A DNA stretch of 64,000 bases from NCBI GenBank assembly GCA_022701275.1, contig CP031740.1, forward strand, positions 2,987,001 through 3,051,000, read 5' to 3'. Made by a program: the position numbers and the translations under genes. Positions 26,624-34,678 of the stretch are shown here, in pieces (the first letter of the stretch is position 1; every line of letters begins with the position of its first letter). Under the pieces are notes generated by a model that saw only the letters and a program-made list of their open reading frames with translations, searched no databases and was not told where the DNA came from. The DNA is from Microcoleus vaginatus PCC 9802 (lineage in GTDB: Bacteria > Cyanobacteriota > Cyanobacteriia > Cyanobacteriales > Microcoleaceae).

Positions 26624-27370
26624 TTACGAAACTCCGGGCTTGCCGTTGCGAAATACCCCCGGAAAGCGCCTACCGCTAGCATCGATCATTGTCCCGACAC
26701 CGTGAGGCACTCCCTTTCGCAATTCTCCTTCATAGCGCGTACCGTTGGGGAAACTGCAGGAGACACTAGCGTCAAGTTCTTGATTGAAAAACCTGCCGGA
26801 ACAGCGAGTGCCGTCTACCCGCACCAATACCCCCGGGCCAAAGGGCGAACCTGCAAAAAATTGTCCTTCGTAGCGATCGCCATTGGTATAAAAAAATTGA
26901 CCCCGCCCTGAGGGTTGGCTGCTAATGGCATCAGTCTGAACGTTCCTGACGACTGCGAACTCTCCGACGTAGCGCTCGCCGTTGGCAAAAACGACCGTCC
27001 CAGATCTCATTGTGCCGTCTTGGAACACGCCTGTGTAGCGGGCATCATCTTTAAAAATGAATGTCCCTCTACCATTTGGCACTCCCTTCCGAAAATTTCC
27101 TTCGTAGCGATCGCCATTAGCATACACGTAGACTCCAGTGCCGTCGGGCAGGCCATTGACGAAATTTCCCTCGTAGTTATCGCCTCCCTCGTAATTGCAT
27201 TTTACTCTTCCCGTAGGAGGGTTGCCTTGGCAGAAGGGAGAGCGTTTTCCTTCTTCTGGTTTTGGTTGAGCCATTGATGGCTGCGGATTCAAGAGATTAG
27301 TGGCGCTGCCGATACAAGAAGCAACTAATATCACCATCCCTAATTTTTGAATTGAACCGAGCATGATCAA
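26624..27370 (-). CDS. Secreted MORN-repeat protein, copy 2
   Basis: A 248-residue paralogue of the next gene downstream. A signal peptide ends near SMAQP, then an extra short charged segment (KPEEGKRSPFCQGNPP) precedes the MORN array (CNYEGGDNYEGNFVNGLPDGTGVYVYANGDRYEGNF ... GTRYEGELRKGVPHGVGTMID). The repeat order is the same as in copy 1, with one longer unit (VVRNVQTDAISSQPSG). Both genes read on the minus strand with a 102-base spacer, so one transcript is likely. Their DNA retains clear similarity, which points to a fairly recent duplication. Confidence 0.85.
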   Translation of the reverse strand: MIMLGSIQKLGMVILVASCIGSATNLLNPQPSMAQPKPEEGKRSPFCQGNPPTGRVKCNYEGGDNYEGNFVNGLPDGTGVYVYANGDRYEGNFRKGVPNGRGTFIFKDDARYTGVFQDGTMRSGTVVFANGERYVGEFAVVRNVQTDAISSQPSGRGQFFYTNGDRYEGQFFAGSPFGPGVLVRVDGTRCSGRFFNQELDASVSCSFPNGTRYEGELRKGVPHGVGTMIDASGRRFPGVFRNGKPGVS

Positions 27371-27483
27371 TCTCCTTTAACTTCAATTACTAATAGGGAT
27401 TTTATAGAAGCTAATACTCGCTGAAAAGTCCTCTATTTTTTAATCCCTCTACTAATTTTACCTTCAGGTTCGAGATCTGCCCT

Positions 27484-27527
27484 AAATGCAAAAAGGCAAA
27501 AACTCTAATTTTTGCCTTTAGCATTTT
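27484..27527. terminator. Hairpin terminator after lipoprotein gene
   Basis: AAAGGCAAAAA and TTTTTGCCTTT form a perfect 11-bp stem, extended by outer AAATGC/GCATTT. It lies 20 bases beyond the stop of the minus-strand lipoprotein gene and would terminate in either direction. Confidence 0.7.
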
Positions 27528-27547
27528 TCCTGCTTTACTGTCAATTT

Positions 27548-28972
27548 TCAGCGTCGCGCTGAGCTATTCGGATTTGGGAGACGGCTAATAACTGCATTGG
27601 CTGGTTGTGATTGGCGACTTGCGGGTTTTTCGCCAACACCTTTGGCTACCTCAACGCCGTTTTCCTCCAGAATCACGATCGGATCTGCTCCTTGCTTGAG
27701 ATCAACCCGCTTCACCAACACTTGCCCGTTAGACAGCCGCTGCCCGACTTTGACATATCGGCTAGTTGGTTCATTCGGTACTTTGACAATCACTTGCGTC
27801 TCGTTCCCGACTTTTACCACCCCGCTGACTTCAGTGCCTGTAGCGATGTCAGTAGAAGGCGGTGGCGGCGGTGGCGGAACTACTGGGATCACGGGAGGAG
27901 GCGGCGGATTTGGGTCTACCCACTGGGGCGGGCGCTTGTCTACTGGCAGTTCCGGCAGATCCGGTACTCCTATAGGCCTAGCTGCTATTGGCTGGGGCGG
28001 GCGCGGGGGACCCGCACGGCGAGGCTGGCGAGGCTGCGGATTCGGCGCACCTTGGGGTCTAACTGCTATTGGCCCAGTTGCAGGAGGACGGGTGCCAGTA
28101 TTTCTTCTTGCCCTGGCATTGGGGTCTCTCCATTGGGGCGGGCGCTTGTCTACTGGCAGTTCCGGCAGATCCGGCACTCCTATGGGTCTAGCTGCAATCG
28201 GTTCGAGTCCCGGCGGGGATGTACGAGTACGACCTAACTGAGGAGGAGTGAGCCCCGGAACTTGGGGCGGCGAGCCAATTTGCACCCCGGTGCCTCCGGG
28301 TAAGGAACCATTTCTGCCACCGCCACCTAACCGAGGAGCAGTTAGCCCTGGAACTTGGGGCGGCGAGCCAATTTGCCCCCCCTCACCTCCGGGAAGTAAA
28401 GGGCCTTGTGATCGACCTCGTACTTGCTGAGTGCCCCCTCGACCGCCCGTGGGTGGTCTGGGGATAGTAACCGTCTGATTAGGCCTGTTAAGTGGGGGGG
28501 GAGCCAATAACTCGGGAAGCTCGGGTAGCACGGCTACTTCTCGCTGTGGCAGTTTGGGGAGTTCTGAGGTAATCCCACCCGCTCCGTTGGCTCCTGCTGG
28601 GATTTGTAATGCGATCGGCGGCAGCGGCCCAAAGGGGTCTAACTGAGAGGGATTCGCTGTCACAGGGCCTTGGGGCACCGGCTGAAGCGGAAGCGTTGGA
28701 TTTCTGTCCTTTTTGTCGCCGATATTTGTTTGAGCCTGTCTCGCTCGTTCCTCTGGGTTGGTCGATCGAATTAACCCTGGAGGCTGGGCGGCTACTATTG
28801 GAGACTGGAAAGGCTGAGTTGCTGGGGTGGGGCTGGCAGAGGCGGCCGGAGACGGAGAGGCTGCACTGGGGCTGGGGCTGGGGCTGGCTGTGTTGCTGGC
28901 CTCGTCGCCACCGCATCCTCCGATCGAGAAAGCTAGTAGTCCTATAGTCGCAAAATATAAAAGTTTGTGCAT
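27548..28972 (-). CDS. Proline-rich lipoprotein with C-terminal conserved domain
   Basis: A 474-residue protein. A signal ends in a lipobox (LAFSIGGC, Cys20). About residues 25-385 are low-complexity Pro/Gly/Gln/Arg sequence with internal near-repeats, such as IAARPIGVPDLPELPVDKRPPQW (twice) and QIGSPPQVPGLTAPRLG / PQLG. The C-terminal 90 residues form an ordered domain: SGVVKVGNETQVIVKVPNEPTSRYVKVGQRLSNGQVLVKRVD, beta-rich and somewhat like the small domain of type IV pilus assembly lipoproteins. It may span the periplasm, anchoring the domain at a distance. That comparison is weak. High GC on the sense strand makes long antisense frames that are not genes. Confidence 0.8.
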   Translation of the reverse strand: MHKLLYFATIGLLAFSIGGCGGDEASNTASPSPSPSAASPSPAASASPTPATQPFQSPIVAAQPPGLIRSTNPEERARQAQTNIGDKKDRNPTLPLQPVPQGPVTANPSQLDPFGPLPPIALQIPAGANGAGGITSELPKLPQREVAVLPELPELLAPPPLNRPNQTVTIPRPPTGGRGGTQQVRGRSQGPLLPGGEGGQIGSPPQVPGLTAPRLGGGGRNGSLPGGTGVQIGSPPQVPGLTPPQLGRTRTSPPGLEPIAARPIGVPDLPELPVDKRPPQWRDPNARARRNTGTRPPATGPIAVRPQGAPNPQPRQPRRAGPPRPPQPIAARPIGVPDLPELPVDKRPPQWVDPNPPPPPVIPVVPPPPPPPSTDIATGTEVSGVVKVGNETQVIVKVPNEPTSRYVKVGQRLSNGQVLVKRVDLKQGADPIVILEENGVEVAKGVGEKPASRQSQPANAVISRLPNPNSSARR

Positions 28973-29202
28973 TGCCGATCGCCCCTAACTGCTTAATTTC
29001 AAGATCTCCAACAAGGCTCTGCAATTACAGCCTGTTGCCGTTTATAAGTTTATCTGTGTTCGATGTTATGCGATCACTTGAAAATTGCCAAGTTTTCCTC
29101 ATGCTCTGATCAGGCTCTTCGGGCGCTGGGTTTTCAGGAGCAAGTTAGGATATCAATGGCGGTCGTTGTGGGAAATATTGAATCAATCAAGGTATTTAGA
29201 TC

Positions 29203-29850
29203 ATGGCAAAAGTGATTCTCAAGCGAATTTGGCGATCGGGCTTTGTTTTTGCGACCGTTTTGGTGGGTGTGGGATCGGTGGGGGGCGGCGAGGTGCATTC
29301 TGATTCACGTCAGCCAGAAACTCAGGTGATGACATTGGTGCCCGATGTGAGTTCCCAGTCGCTCGATCGCACTATAACGGGATCAGGATTCACCACTGGC
29401 AAATTGTACTCTCAGTTTTGGAACCCATCCAATCCTGGTGCCAAACCCCCAGCCACTCAACCGGCTAAGCCACGGGGGAATCCACAGGTATTTCAAGCTA
29501 AAATCAAGCGTCGCGCAGGCGGGACGCCGGTGATTGATGTGGTATTTAACGGCAACAAGACTTTTGAGATGATTCTCGATACCGGGGCGAGTGGCACTTT
29601 GATTTCTCAGCGGATGGCTACTGCACTGGGAGTGAGGCCGGTGCGTACCGTGAGAGCGGGGATCGCTGACGGTAGCGTTGTCGAGTTCCCGATCGGTCTG
29701 GTGCGATCGATCCGGGTTGGGGGTGCTGTGATCCAAAATGTCGAAGTGGCGATCGCCAAACAAATGCCAATAGGTCTGCTCGGTCACGATTTCTTTGGCA
29801 ATTACGATGTCAAAATTAAAAAAGATGTTGTAGAATTTTATGTCCGCTAA
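29203..29850 (+). CDS. Retropepsin-like aspartic protease, secreted or membrane-anchored
   Basis: A 215-residue protein. An N-terminal hydrophobic segment (SGFVFATVLVGVGSVGGG) acts as signal or anchor. The protease domain starts near residue 100: PVIDVVFNGNKTFEMILDTGASGTLIS carries the DTGA active-site motif, followed by GIADGSVVEFPIGLVRSIRVGGAVIQNVEVAI and the closing GLLGHDFFGNYDVKI. This is the one-lobe clan AA layout, which needs dimerisation to form an active site. Substrate unknown. ATG 29203 follows a short spacer; no operon partner is visible. Confidence 0.85.
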   Translation: MAKVILKRIWRSGFVFATVLVGVGSVGGGEVHSDSRQPETQVMTLVPDVSSQSLDRTITGSGFTTGKLYSQFWNPSNPGAKPPATQPAKPRGNPQVFQAKIKRRAGGTPVIDVVFNGNKTFEMILDTGASGTLISQRMATALGVRPVRTVRAGIADGSVVEFPIGLVRSIRVGGAVIQNVEVAIAKQMPIGLLGHDFFGNYDVKIKKDVVEFYVR

Positions 29851-30276
29851 AAGTGAGCCGATTCGGAAACGGATTTTTGCTCAACTCGTTTAAAGTTATT
29901 CCCAGCCCAGTCAAAGCTATTTAATCTATTCCTTGAGGCAGTAGTAAAAGTCCGCAATCTGTGGTAATCTTCTTAGTGTTTCAATAGCAACCTACCGTTG
30001 AACAATTCGTGAAAATGCGGCGGCAAAAGCAGGGTCGCTGTTGGTGAGATCGGTAACAGTCTCCGACTGTGCATTCACAGTACAGGGCAAGGCAATCAAT
30101 TAAACCATTCCCAAAGCAGGTCGAAATTAGTTCCAAAAATGCTGTGGTTAAGGGAATTTTGGTGGGCTGTGTTCAGCCGGAGCCGAGAAAATATGTAAAC
30201 TGATGAGCGGAAGATGTTCCGCAAAATCGGAAATCATGAAAATCGAGAAATTAATTATTGTAAATAAGGTATTCGC
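29851..30276. other. Intergenic region upstream of gpmI
   Basis: No gene is visible in 425 bases. A short hairpin GCGGAAGATGTTCCGC lies at about 30206-30221 in the gpmI leader. The length suggests room for a regulatory leader or small RNA, but no known family is recognised. Confidence 0.35.
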
Positions 30277-31875
30277 ATGGCACAAGCGTCTGTATCTCCT
30301 GTAGTGCTGATTATTCTAGACGGCTGGGGTTATCGTGAAGAAAAAGACGGAAATGCGATCGCCGCGGCAAAAACACCCGTGATGGACAGTCTCTGGGCCG
30401 CTTATCCCAAAACTCTGATTCACACATCGGGTCGGGCGGTAGGGCTGCCAGACGGGCAAATGGGTAACTCAGAGGTTGGTCACTTGAATCTGGGCGCGGG
30501 CCGCGTGGTTCCTCAAGAGTTGGTGCGGATCTCGGATGCAGTGGAAGATGGTTCTTTGCTCAACAACCGGGCGCTGGTTGAGCTTTGCAAGAAAGTCCGC
30601 GCCACGGGCGGCAAATTGCACCTGACTGGTCTTTGTTCTGAAGGTGGGGTTCATTCCCATCTCAGTCATATTAAGGGTTTGCTGCTATTAGCAAAAGCAC
30701 AAGGAATTTCTGAGGTTTGCATTCACGCGATTACAGACGGTCGTGATACTACTCCGAAAGAGGGTGTCGAAGCTCTAGGCAAGATTGAAAGTTATATCGC
30801 AGAGGTAGGGGTCGGTCGGATTGCGACCCTCAGCGGTCGCTACTACGCGATGGACAGGGACAAGCGCTGGGATCGGGTGCAGCGCGCTTACGAGGTGATG
30901 ACGACTGAGGGCGCGCCTGACGGTCGATCGGCTGTGGATGTGTTGCAGGGCTCCTATGCTGAAGGAGTGACGGACGAGTTTGCTGTTCCGACTCGGATTT
31001 CTCCGGGGGCGGTGGCATCCGGGGATGGGGTAATTTTCTTTAATTTTCGCCCGGACAGGGCGAGAGAATTGACTCAGGCTTTTGTGGCACCGGATTTTAA
31101 GGGGTTTGAACGGAAGTTAATTGAGCGCCTGGCGTTTGCGACTTTTACTCAGTACGATCCGAAACTCTCGGTAATGGTGGCTTTTGAACCGCAAAATTTG
31201 AACAATATTCTGGGCGAGGTGATTTCTAGCCATGGTTTGCAGCAGTTGCGGACAGCGGAAACTGAAAAGTACGCTCATGTGACTTATTTTTTTAATGGGG
31301 GTCTGGAAGAGCCTTTTATCGGGGAACACCGGGAGTTGGTGCAGAGTCCGATGGTGGGGACTTACGATGAGGCGCCCCAGATGTCGGCGGATCTGGTGAC
31401 GGATGGAGTGGTGACGGCTTTGGAAAAAGGCATCTATTCGTTTATGGTGATTAACTACGCTAACCCGGATATGGTTGGTCATACGGGGATGATGGATGCG
31501 ACGATAATTGCGTGCGAAACTGTGGATAAATGTTTGGGGCGGCTGTTGAGCGCCATTAGTAAAGCTGGGGGAACGGCAATTATTATTGCTGACCACGGAA
31601 ATGCTGAGCAAATGTTTGACGATGACGGGAATCCCTGGACGGCTCACACTACTAACCCGGTGCCGTTTATTCTGGTAGAAGGTGAAGGTCGGAAGATTCC
31701 GGGTCACGGAACGGATGTTCCTCTGAGGACGGATGGTTGTTTGGCGGATATTGCGCCCACGATTCTGGAGCTGTTGAGGTTGCCTCAGCCCCCGGAGATG
31801 ACGGGACGATCGATGATTCGATCGGCTGAGTTTGAAGTTCGCGCCAATCGCACTCCGGTGCGAGTCCGATTGTAG
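30277..31875 (+). CDS. gpmI: 2,3-bisphosphoglycerate-independent phosphoglycerate mutase
   Basis: A 532-residue enzyme of normal length. The N-terminal metal motif is ILDGWGYRE, the phospho-acceptor Ser is in MGNSEVGHLNLGAGR, the phosphotransferase insert contains HAITDGRDTTPKEG and GRYYAMDRDKRWDR, and metal ligands return late in NYANPDMVGHTG and IADHGNAEQM. It interconverts 3- and 2-phosphoglycerate using Mn2+ in glycolysis and downstream of the Calvin cycle. It is followed by secG, a common cyanobacterial order. Confidence 0.97.
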   Translation: MAQASVSPVVLIILDGWGYREEKDGNAIAAAKTPVMDSLWAAYPKTLIHTSGRAVGLPDGQMGNSEVGHLNLGAGRVVPQELVRISDAVEDGSLLNNRALVELCKKVRATGGKLHLTGLCSEGGVHSHLSHIKGLLLLAKAQGISEVCIHAITDGRDTTPKEGVEALGKIESYIAEVGVGRIATLSGRYYAMDRDKRWDRVQRAYEVMTTEGAPDGRSAVDVLQGSYAEGVTDEFAVPTRISPGAVASGDGVIFFNFRPDRARELTQAFVAPDFKGFERKLIERLAFATFTQYDPKLSVMVAFEPQNLNNILGEVISSHGLQQLRTAETEKYAHVTYFFNGGLEEPFIGEHRELVQSPMVGTYDEAPQMSADLVTDGVVTALEKGIYSFMVINYANPDMVGHTGMMDATIIACETVDKCLGRLLSAISKAGGTAIIIADHGNAEQMFDDDGNPWTAHTTNPVPFILVEGEGRKIPGHGTDVPLRTDGCLADIAPTILELLRLPQPPEMTGRSMIRSAEFEVRANRTPVRVRL

Positions 31876-31925
31876 TAGGGACGCAGCAGTAGGGACACGG
31901 CACTGCCCTGTCCCTGCATAAATTG

Positions 31926-31958
31926 CGGTCGATCGACTGGATGTGCGCGATCGACCGA
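31926..31958. other. Hairpin between gpmI and secG
   Basis: GGTCGATCG pairs with CGATCGACC around a 12-base loop. It lacks a T-run, so it may be a processing or weak attenuation structure. Confidence 0.35.
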
Positions 31959-32009
31959 ATTTGATATGATAATAAATTACCGATTACTAATTACCAATTA
32001 CCCCAGATT

Positions 32010-32249
32010 ATGAATATTATTTCTGTGTTACAAGTTATCTGGTCTTTGTCTGCTTTAGGACTTGTAATTTTTGTGTTGCTGCACAGTCCTAAAGGCGATG
32101 GTATTGGAGGGATTGGCGGACAAGCTCAATTGTTTACCAGCGCCAAGAGTGCAGAAACGAGTCTGAACCGGATTACTTGGGGTCTGTCTATTGTTTTTAT
32201 GGGTTTGACTGTGATTTTGAGTGCTGGTTGGTTGGCGCCTAAGTTATAA
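32010..32249 (+). CDS. secG: Preprotein translocase subunit SecG
   Basis: A 79-residue protein with two membrane helices (VLQVIWSLSALGLVIFVLLHS and ITWGLSIVFMGLTVILSAGWL). Between them is the SecG signature HSPKGDGIGGIGGQAQLF. It is the accessory subunit of SecYEG, aiding SecA-driven export across the plasma and thylakoid membranes. Length is normal. It lies 134 bases downstream of gpmI. Confidence 0.94.
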   Translation: MNIISVLQVIWSLSALGLVIFVLLHSPKGDGIGGIGGQAQLFTSAKSAETSLNRITWGLSIVFMGLTVILSAGWLAPKL

Positions 32250-32277
32250 TATTTCGATTTTTAACCGCAGATAGCTC

Positions 32278-32337
32278 ACGGGCGAGACGCCCGTGCCACA
32301 TAAATAAATATTGTGGGGTGGGCTTCTAGCCCGCCCT
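32278..32337. repeat. Two dispersed GC-rich hairpins
   Basis: CACGGGCGAGACGCCCGTG and GGTGGGCTTCTAGCCCGCCC are two palindromes of a type common between genes in filamentous cyanobacteria. A related copy is at 61752-61806. Confidence 0.5.
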
Positions 32338-32366
32338 AAAGATGAAATTTAAGTGCAGTCAGAAAA

Positions 32367-33113
32367 ATGCGGTTGTGGAAAGTGACAGTAAAACCTCGAT
32401 TGCTGTCTGGTTTGGGATTGGCTTTATGTTGTTTTAGCTTCATAATTTTTACTCAGGTTAATACTCCGGCGGCGACTCTTTCTTCTCTCCCTAATAGTTT
32501 GCCGCAGCCACAGGTTCACCCTTTGCCGCCAACGCTAGCGAATTGGCAAGATTCCACGGATAGTGGTGATTATTTTGACCAGCTTAAGCCACCGAATTTC
32601 GGTCATTTGTTGTGGTCTAAGTTTCCGATTCAGGTTTATGTTGAGCGTCCAGTGGATGCTAATAAGTCTGAAGAATGGGTAGCGGCTGTGTTGGAAGTGG
32701 TGCGGGAATGGGGGGTTTATTTGCCTTTGGAAGTGGTGGATAGTTCGGAGGTGGCTGATATTAGGATTTTACGTCGGGCTCCGCCTTTGCGTCAAGGGGT
32801 TTTGCGATCGCGCTCTGGAGAGGCTACCTATGAATTGTACGCCCGTCGGGATGGGGATAAAACTGTGTTATCTCATCGGTTTTCGGTTTATTTGAATCCG
32901 AATCAAGTGGGTAAGTATATTCCGGCGACGGCGCGGCACGAGTTGGGCCACGCTTTGGGAATTTGGGGTCACAGTTTGATGGAAACTGATGTGCTTTATT
33001 TTTCTCAGGTGAGAAATCCTCCGCCTATTTCAGCGAGAGATGTTAATACTTTGAAGCGGGTTTATGAACAGCCGACTCGGTTAGGGTGGGAATTTCAGAG
33101 ACTCGGCGATTGA
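32367..33113 (+). CDS. Matrixin-like (M10A-type) zinc metalloprotease
   Basis: A 248-residue protein. A signal peptide (SGLGLALCCFSFIIFTQVNTPAAT) is followed by a pro-like segment and a zincin domain. That domain starts with WSKFPIQVYVERP and VVREWGVYLPLEVVDSSEVADIRI, and holds the zinc motif RHELGHALGIWGHS, an HExxHxxGxxH consensus. A Met is expected in the following Met-turn; the nearest is SLMETDVLY. It should act in the periplasm or outside. The final LGD-stop (33105-33113) lies inside a dispersed hairpin repeat, so the true C-terminus may have been altered by repeat insertion. Confidence 0.82.
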   Translation: MRLWKVTVKPRLLSGLGLALCCFSFIIFTQVNTPAATLSSLPNSLPQPQVHPLPPTLANWQDSTDSGDYFDQLKPPNFGHLLWSKFPIQVYVERPVDANKSEEWVAAVLEVVREWGVYLPLEVVDSSEVADIRILRRAPPLRQGVLRSRSGEATYELYARRDGDKTVLSHRFSVYLNPNQVGKYIPATARHELGHALGIWGHSLMETDVLYFSQVRNPPPISARDVNTLKRVYEQPTRLGWEFQRLGD

Positions 33114-33156
33114 AACCGCATCTCCCCAAATTAAGTTCGCTTACGCGGACTAAAAA
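33101..33156. repeat. Dispersed two-hairpin repeat overlapping a stop codon
   Basis: ACTCGGCGATTGAAACCGCA, then a GTTCGCTTACGCGGACTAAAAAAA-type second hairpin. The stop TGA of the matrixin-like gene (33111-33113) is within the first hairpin. Confidence 0.6.
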
Positions 33157-33187
33157 AACATAATAGTTAATAGGAAATATCAGAAAA

Positions 33188-33622
33188 ATGAAAGATGAAT
33201 GTTTTGGGATTGTGCCGATTTTTGGCAAGGAAGCTGATGCTTTGTTTTTGTTGATTCAACATCAAGCGGGACATTGGGCGTTTCCGAAAGGTCACGCGAA
33301 CCCCGGGGAATCTCCTGCGGAAACGGCAAAGCGGGAATTTGAGGAGGAAACAGGTATATCGGATTTTGAAATGCTGGATGAGCCGAGTTTTACAGAACAC
33401 TATTCTTTTGTGAAAGATGGGGAGCCGATTGAAAAAACTGTCACTTATTTTTTAGGTTTTGTCAATTCGATGGAAGTTGTTTTGCAAGAGGAGGAAGTTC
33501 AAAATTCTGCTTGGCTTTCTTTTGATGAAGCTGTTAAACGGATTACTTTTGATGCAAACCGCCTCATGTTTGGGGAAGTTAAGGCATATTTGGATGGCAG
33601 AAAATTAAGAGTCGGCGGTTGA
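33188..33622 (+). CDS. NUDIX hydrolase, diadenosine-tetraphosphatase type
   Basis: A 144-residue enzyme with a perfect NUDIX box (G-HANPG-E-SPAETAK-REFEEETGI). It is preceded by HWAFPKGH, typical of bis(5'-nucleosyl)-tetraphosphatases of the MutT/Ap4A group. It begins MKDECFGIVPIFGKEADALFLLIQHQ, which is also characteristic. It likely hydrolyses Ap4A, a stress nucleotide, in the cytoplasm. The last residues RVGG-stop are encoded by a dispersed repeat, the same situation as in the gene just upstream. The ATG follows the previous repeat by about 30 bases. Confidence 0.93.
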   Translation: MKDECFGIVPIFGKEADALFLLIQHQAGHWAFPKGHANPGESPAETAKREFEEETGISDFEMLDEPSFTEHYSFVKDGEPIEKTVTYFLGFVNSMEVVLQEEEVQNSAWLSFDEAVKRITFDANRLMFGEVKAYLDGRKLRVGG

Positions 33623-33683
33623 AATCGCTATTAGACAAACTTTCGTCCGCCTAAGCGCTGGCTTCGCCCACGCGGACTAAGAA
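33611..33683. repeat. Dispersed two-hairpin repeat overlapping a stop codon
   Basis: GTCGGCGGTTGAAATCGCTA followed by a longer GTCCGCCTAAGCG ... CACGCGGACTAAGAAAA hairpin. The NUDIX stop TGA (33620-33622) is inside the first arm. Confidence 0.6.
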
Positions 33684-33715
33684 AATTTAAGAGGGATTTG
33701 GTATAAGTTCTGATT

Positions 33716-33749
33716 GAAAAACCCGGTAACTTTTGCGATACCGGGTTTA
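33716..33749. terminator. Bidirectional hairpin terminator
   Basis: AAACCCGGT pairs with ACCGGGTTT around a 12-base loop, with A and T flanks. It sits between the converging NUDIX and rhodanese genes. Confidence 0.75.
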
Positions 33750-33793
33750 TTAAGTGTCAGATTTTATGGGCGACTCCTGCCGCCAATCTGAGG

Positions 33794-34273
33794 TTATTTG
33801 TTGATTTTCTGAGCTTCGGCGTGGTGTTGCAAGCGAGAAAAAACGTTGTAGGCGTCGGGGCCGGGAGTATCGTGTTCGCCAGAGCCGTCTACGGGGCCAT
33901 CGATGGCTTTCCAAGCAGGAATTCCGCCTTTTAGTTCGGCTACTTTTTGAAAGCCTGCTGCGCGGAGAAGATTGGCCGCTTCGGCGGTTTGTTGGTCGTT
34001 TTCGCCGTAGATGTAGATGTCGCGGACGGGTTCTAAACTCGATTGTGCTCGACCGACTAATTCGTCCATTGGCATCATTACGGCGCCGGTAATGTGGCTT
34101 TTGGCAAAGCTTTCAAAAGGACGAGCGTCGATGATTGTGAGTCCGGGTTCGCCCCAATCTAAACGGGCTTTGAGGTCGTGGCTAGATGCTTGAGCTTTTA
34201 AACCAGGAGGGGTGGGAGTCAAATCGGGAAGTTTTTCTTTGATGTCGGAAATTTGGTCGGGAATATTTTTCAT
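33794..34273 (-). CDS. Rhodanese-like domain protein lacking the catalytic cysteine
   Basis: A 159-residue protein starting at Met 34273 (MKNIPDQISDIKEKLPDLTP). The rhodanese fold is clear: LTIIDARPFESFAKSHITGAVMMPMDELVGRA and the C-terminal AEAANLLRAAGFQKVAELKGGIPAWKA. The active-site loop, normally with Cys, reads IYIYGENDQQ and contains no Cys. Sulfur transfer by the usual chemistry is therefore unlikely and a binding or regulatory role is more probable. I chose this Met over the frame start at 34363 because upstream sequence (FRKTNSTSTSCYIAK) is not family-like. Confidence 0.86.
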   Translation of the reverse strand: MKNIPDQISDIKEKLPDLTPTPPGLKAQASSHDLKARLDWGEPGLTIIDARPFESFAKSHITGAVMMPMDELVGRAQSSLEPVRDIYIYGENDQQTAEAANLLRAAGFQKVAELKGGIPAWKAIDGPVDGSGEHDTPGPDAYNVFSRLQHHAEAQKINK

Positions 34274-34678
34274 GGGTAAAATGTTGTTCAATTTTTTGAT
34301 TGCCTTTGCAATGTAACAAGATGTTGAGGTTGAATTCGTCTTTCTAAAGGCTGAATCTGGCATTGAACTAAAGTCGCAGTTAAGCTGGGTTACAGGTTGT
34401 TAGCTGCGGTTGGGATCGCTAGATTTGTTGAGTTTGCTGGATGAAAGCGGGCTGTGCTTCAGAGTGTTTCATCGCATTTGCTGTGGAGAATTGGAAGTGC
34501 GATCGCTCGTTAGATTAGGTATTCTATCAAACGATTTCCTTTTAGTCAATCACAATTATTTTGAAATGAAATGGGTCGAAGTTGTGTACAGCCTCGCGCG
34601 GGATTTTACGGAAAAGTGGAGAGGTTTGGCAGCAAGATTTATGATAAAATTTGATACTAAGAACAAGTATTTAAAGGT
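34274..34678. other. Intergenic region between divergent genes
   Basis: 405 bases separate the rhodanese and the three-gene operon. No clear reading frame is present. Promoters for both directions should lie here; a HIP1 site is near 34500. A loose TTGGCA (34626-34631) upstream of the operon lacks a well-spaced -10, so I do not call it. Confidence 0.35.

Noticed and set aside
28200-28225. T-loop-like GGTTCGAGTCCC as a tRNA
   Set aside because: It lies inside the lipoprotein gene and no acceptor, D or anticodon stems can be formed.
27597-28947. Long plus-strand frames opposite the proline-rich lipoprotein
   Set aside because: They are Gly/Arg-rich mirror images of high-GC Pro codons, with no domain-like content.
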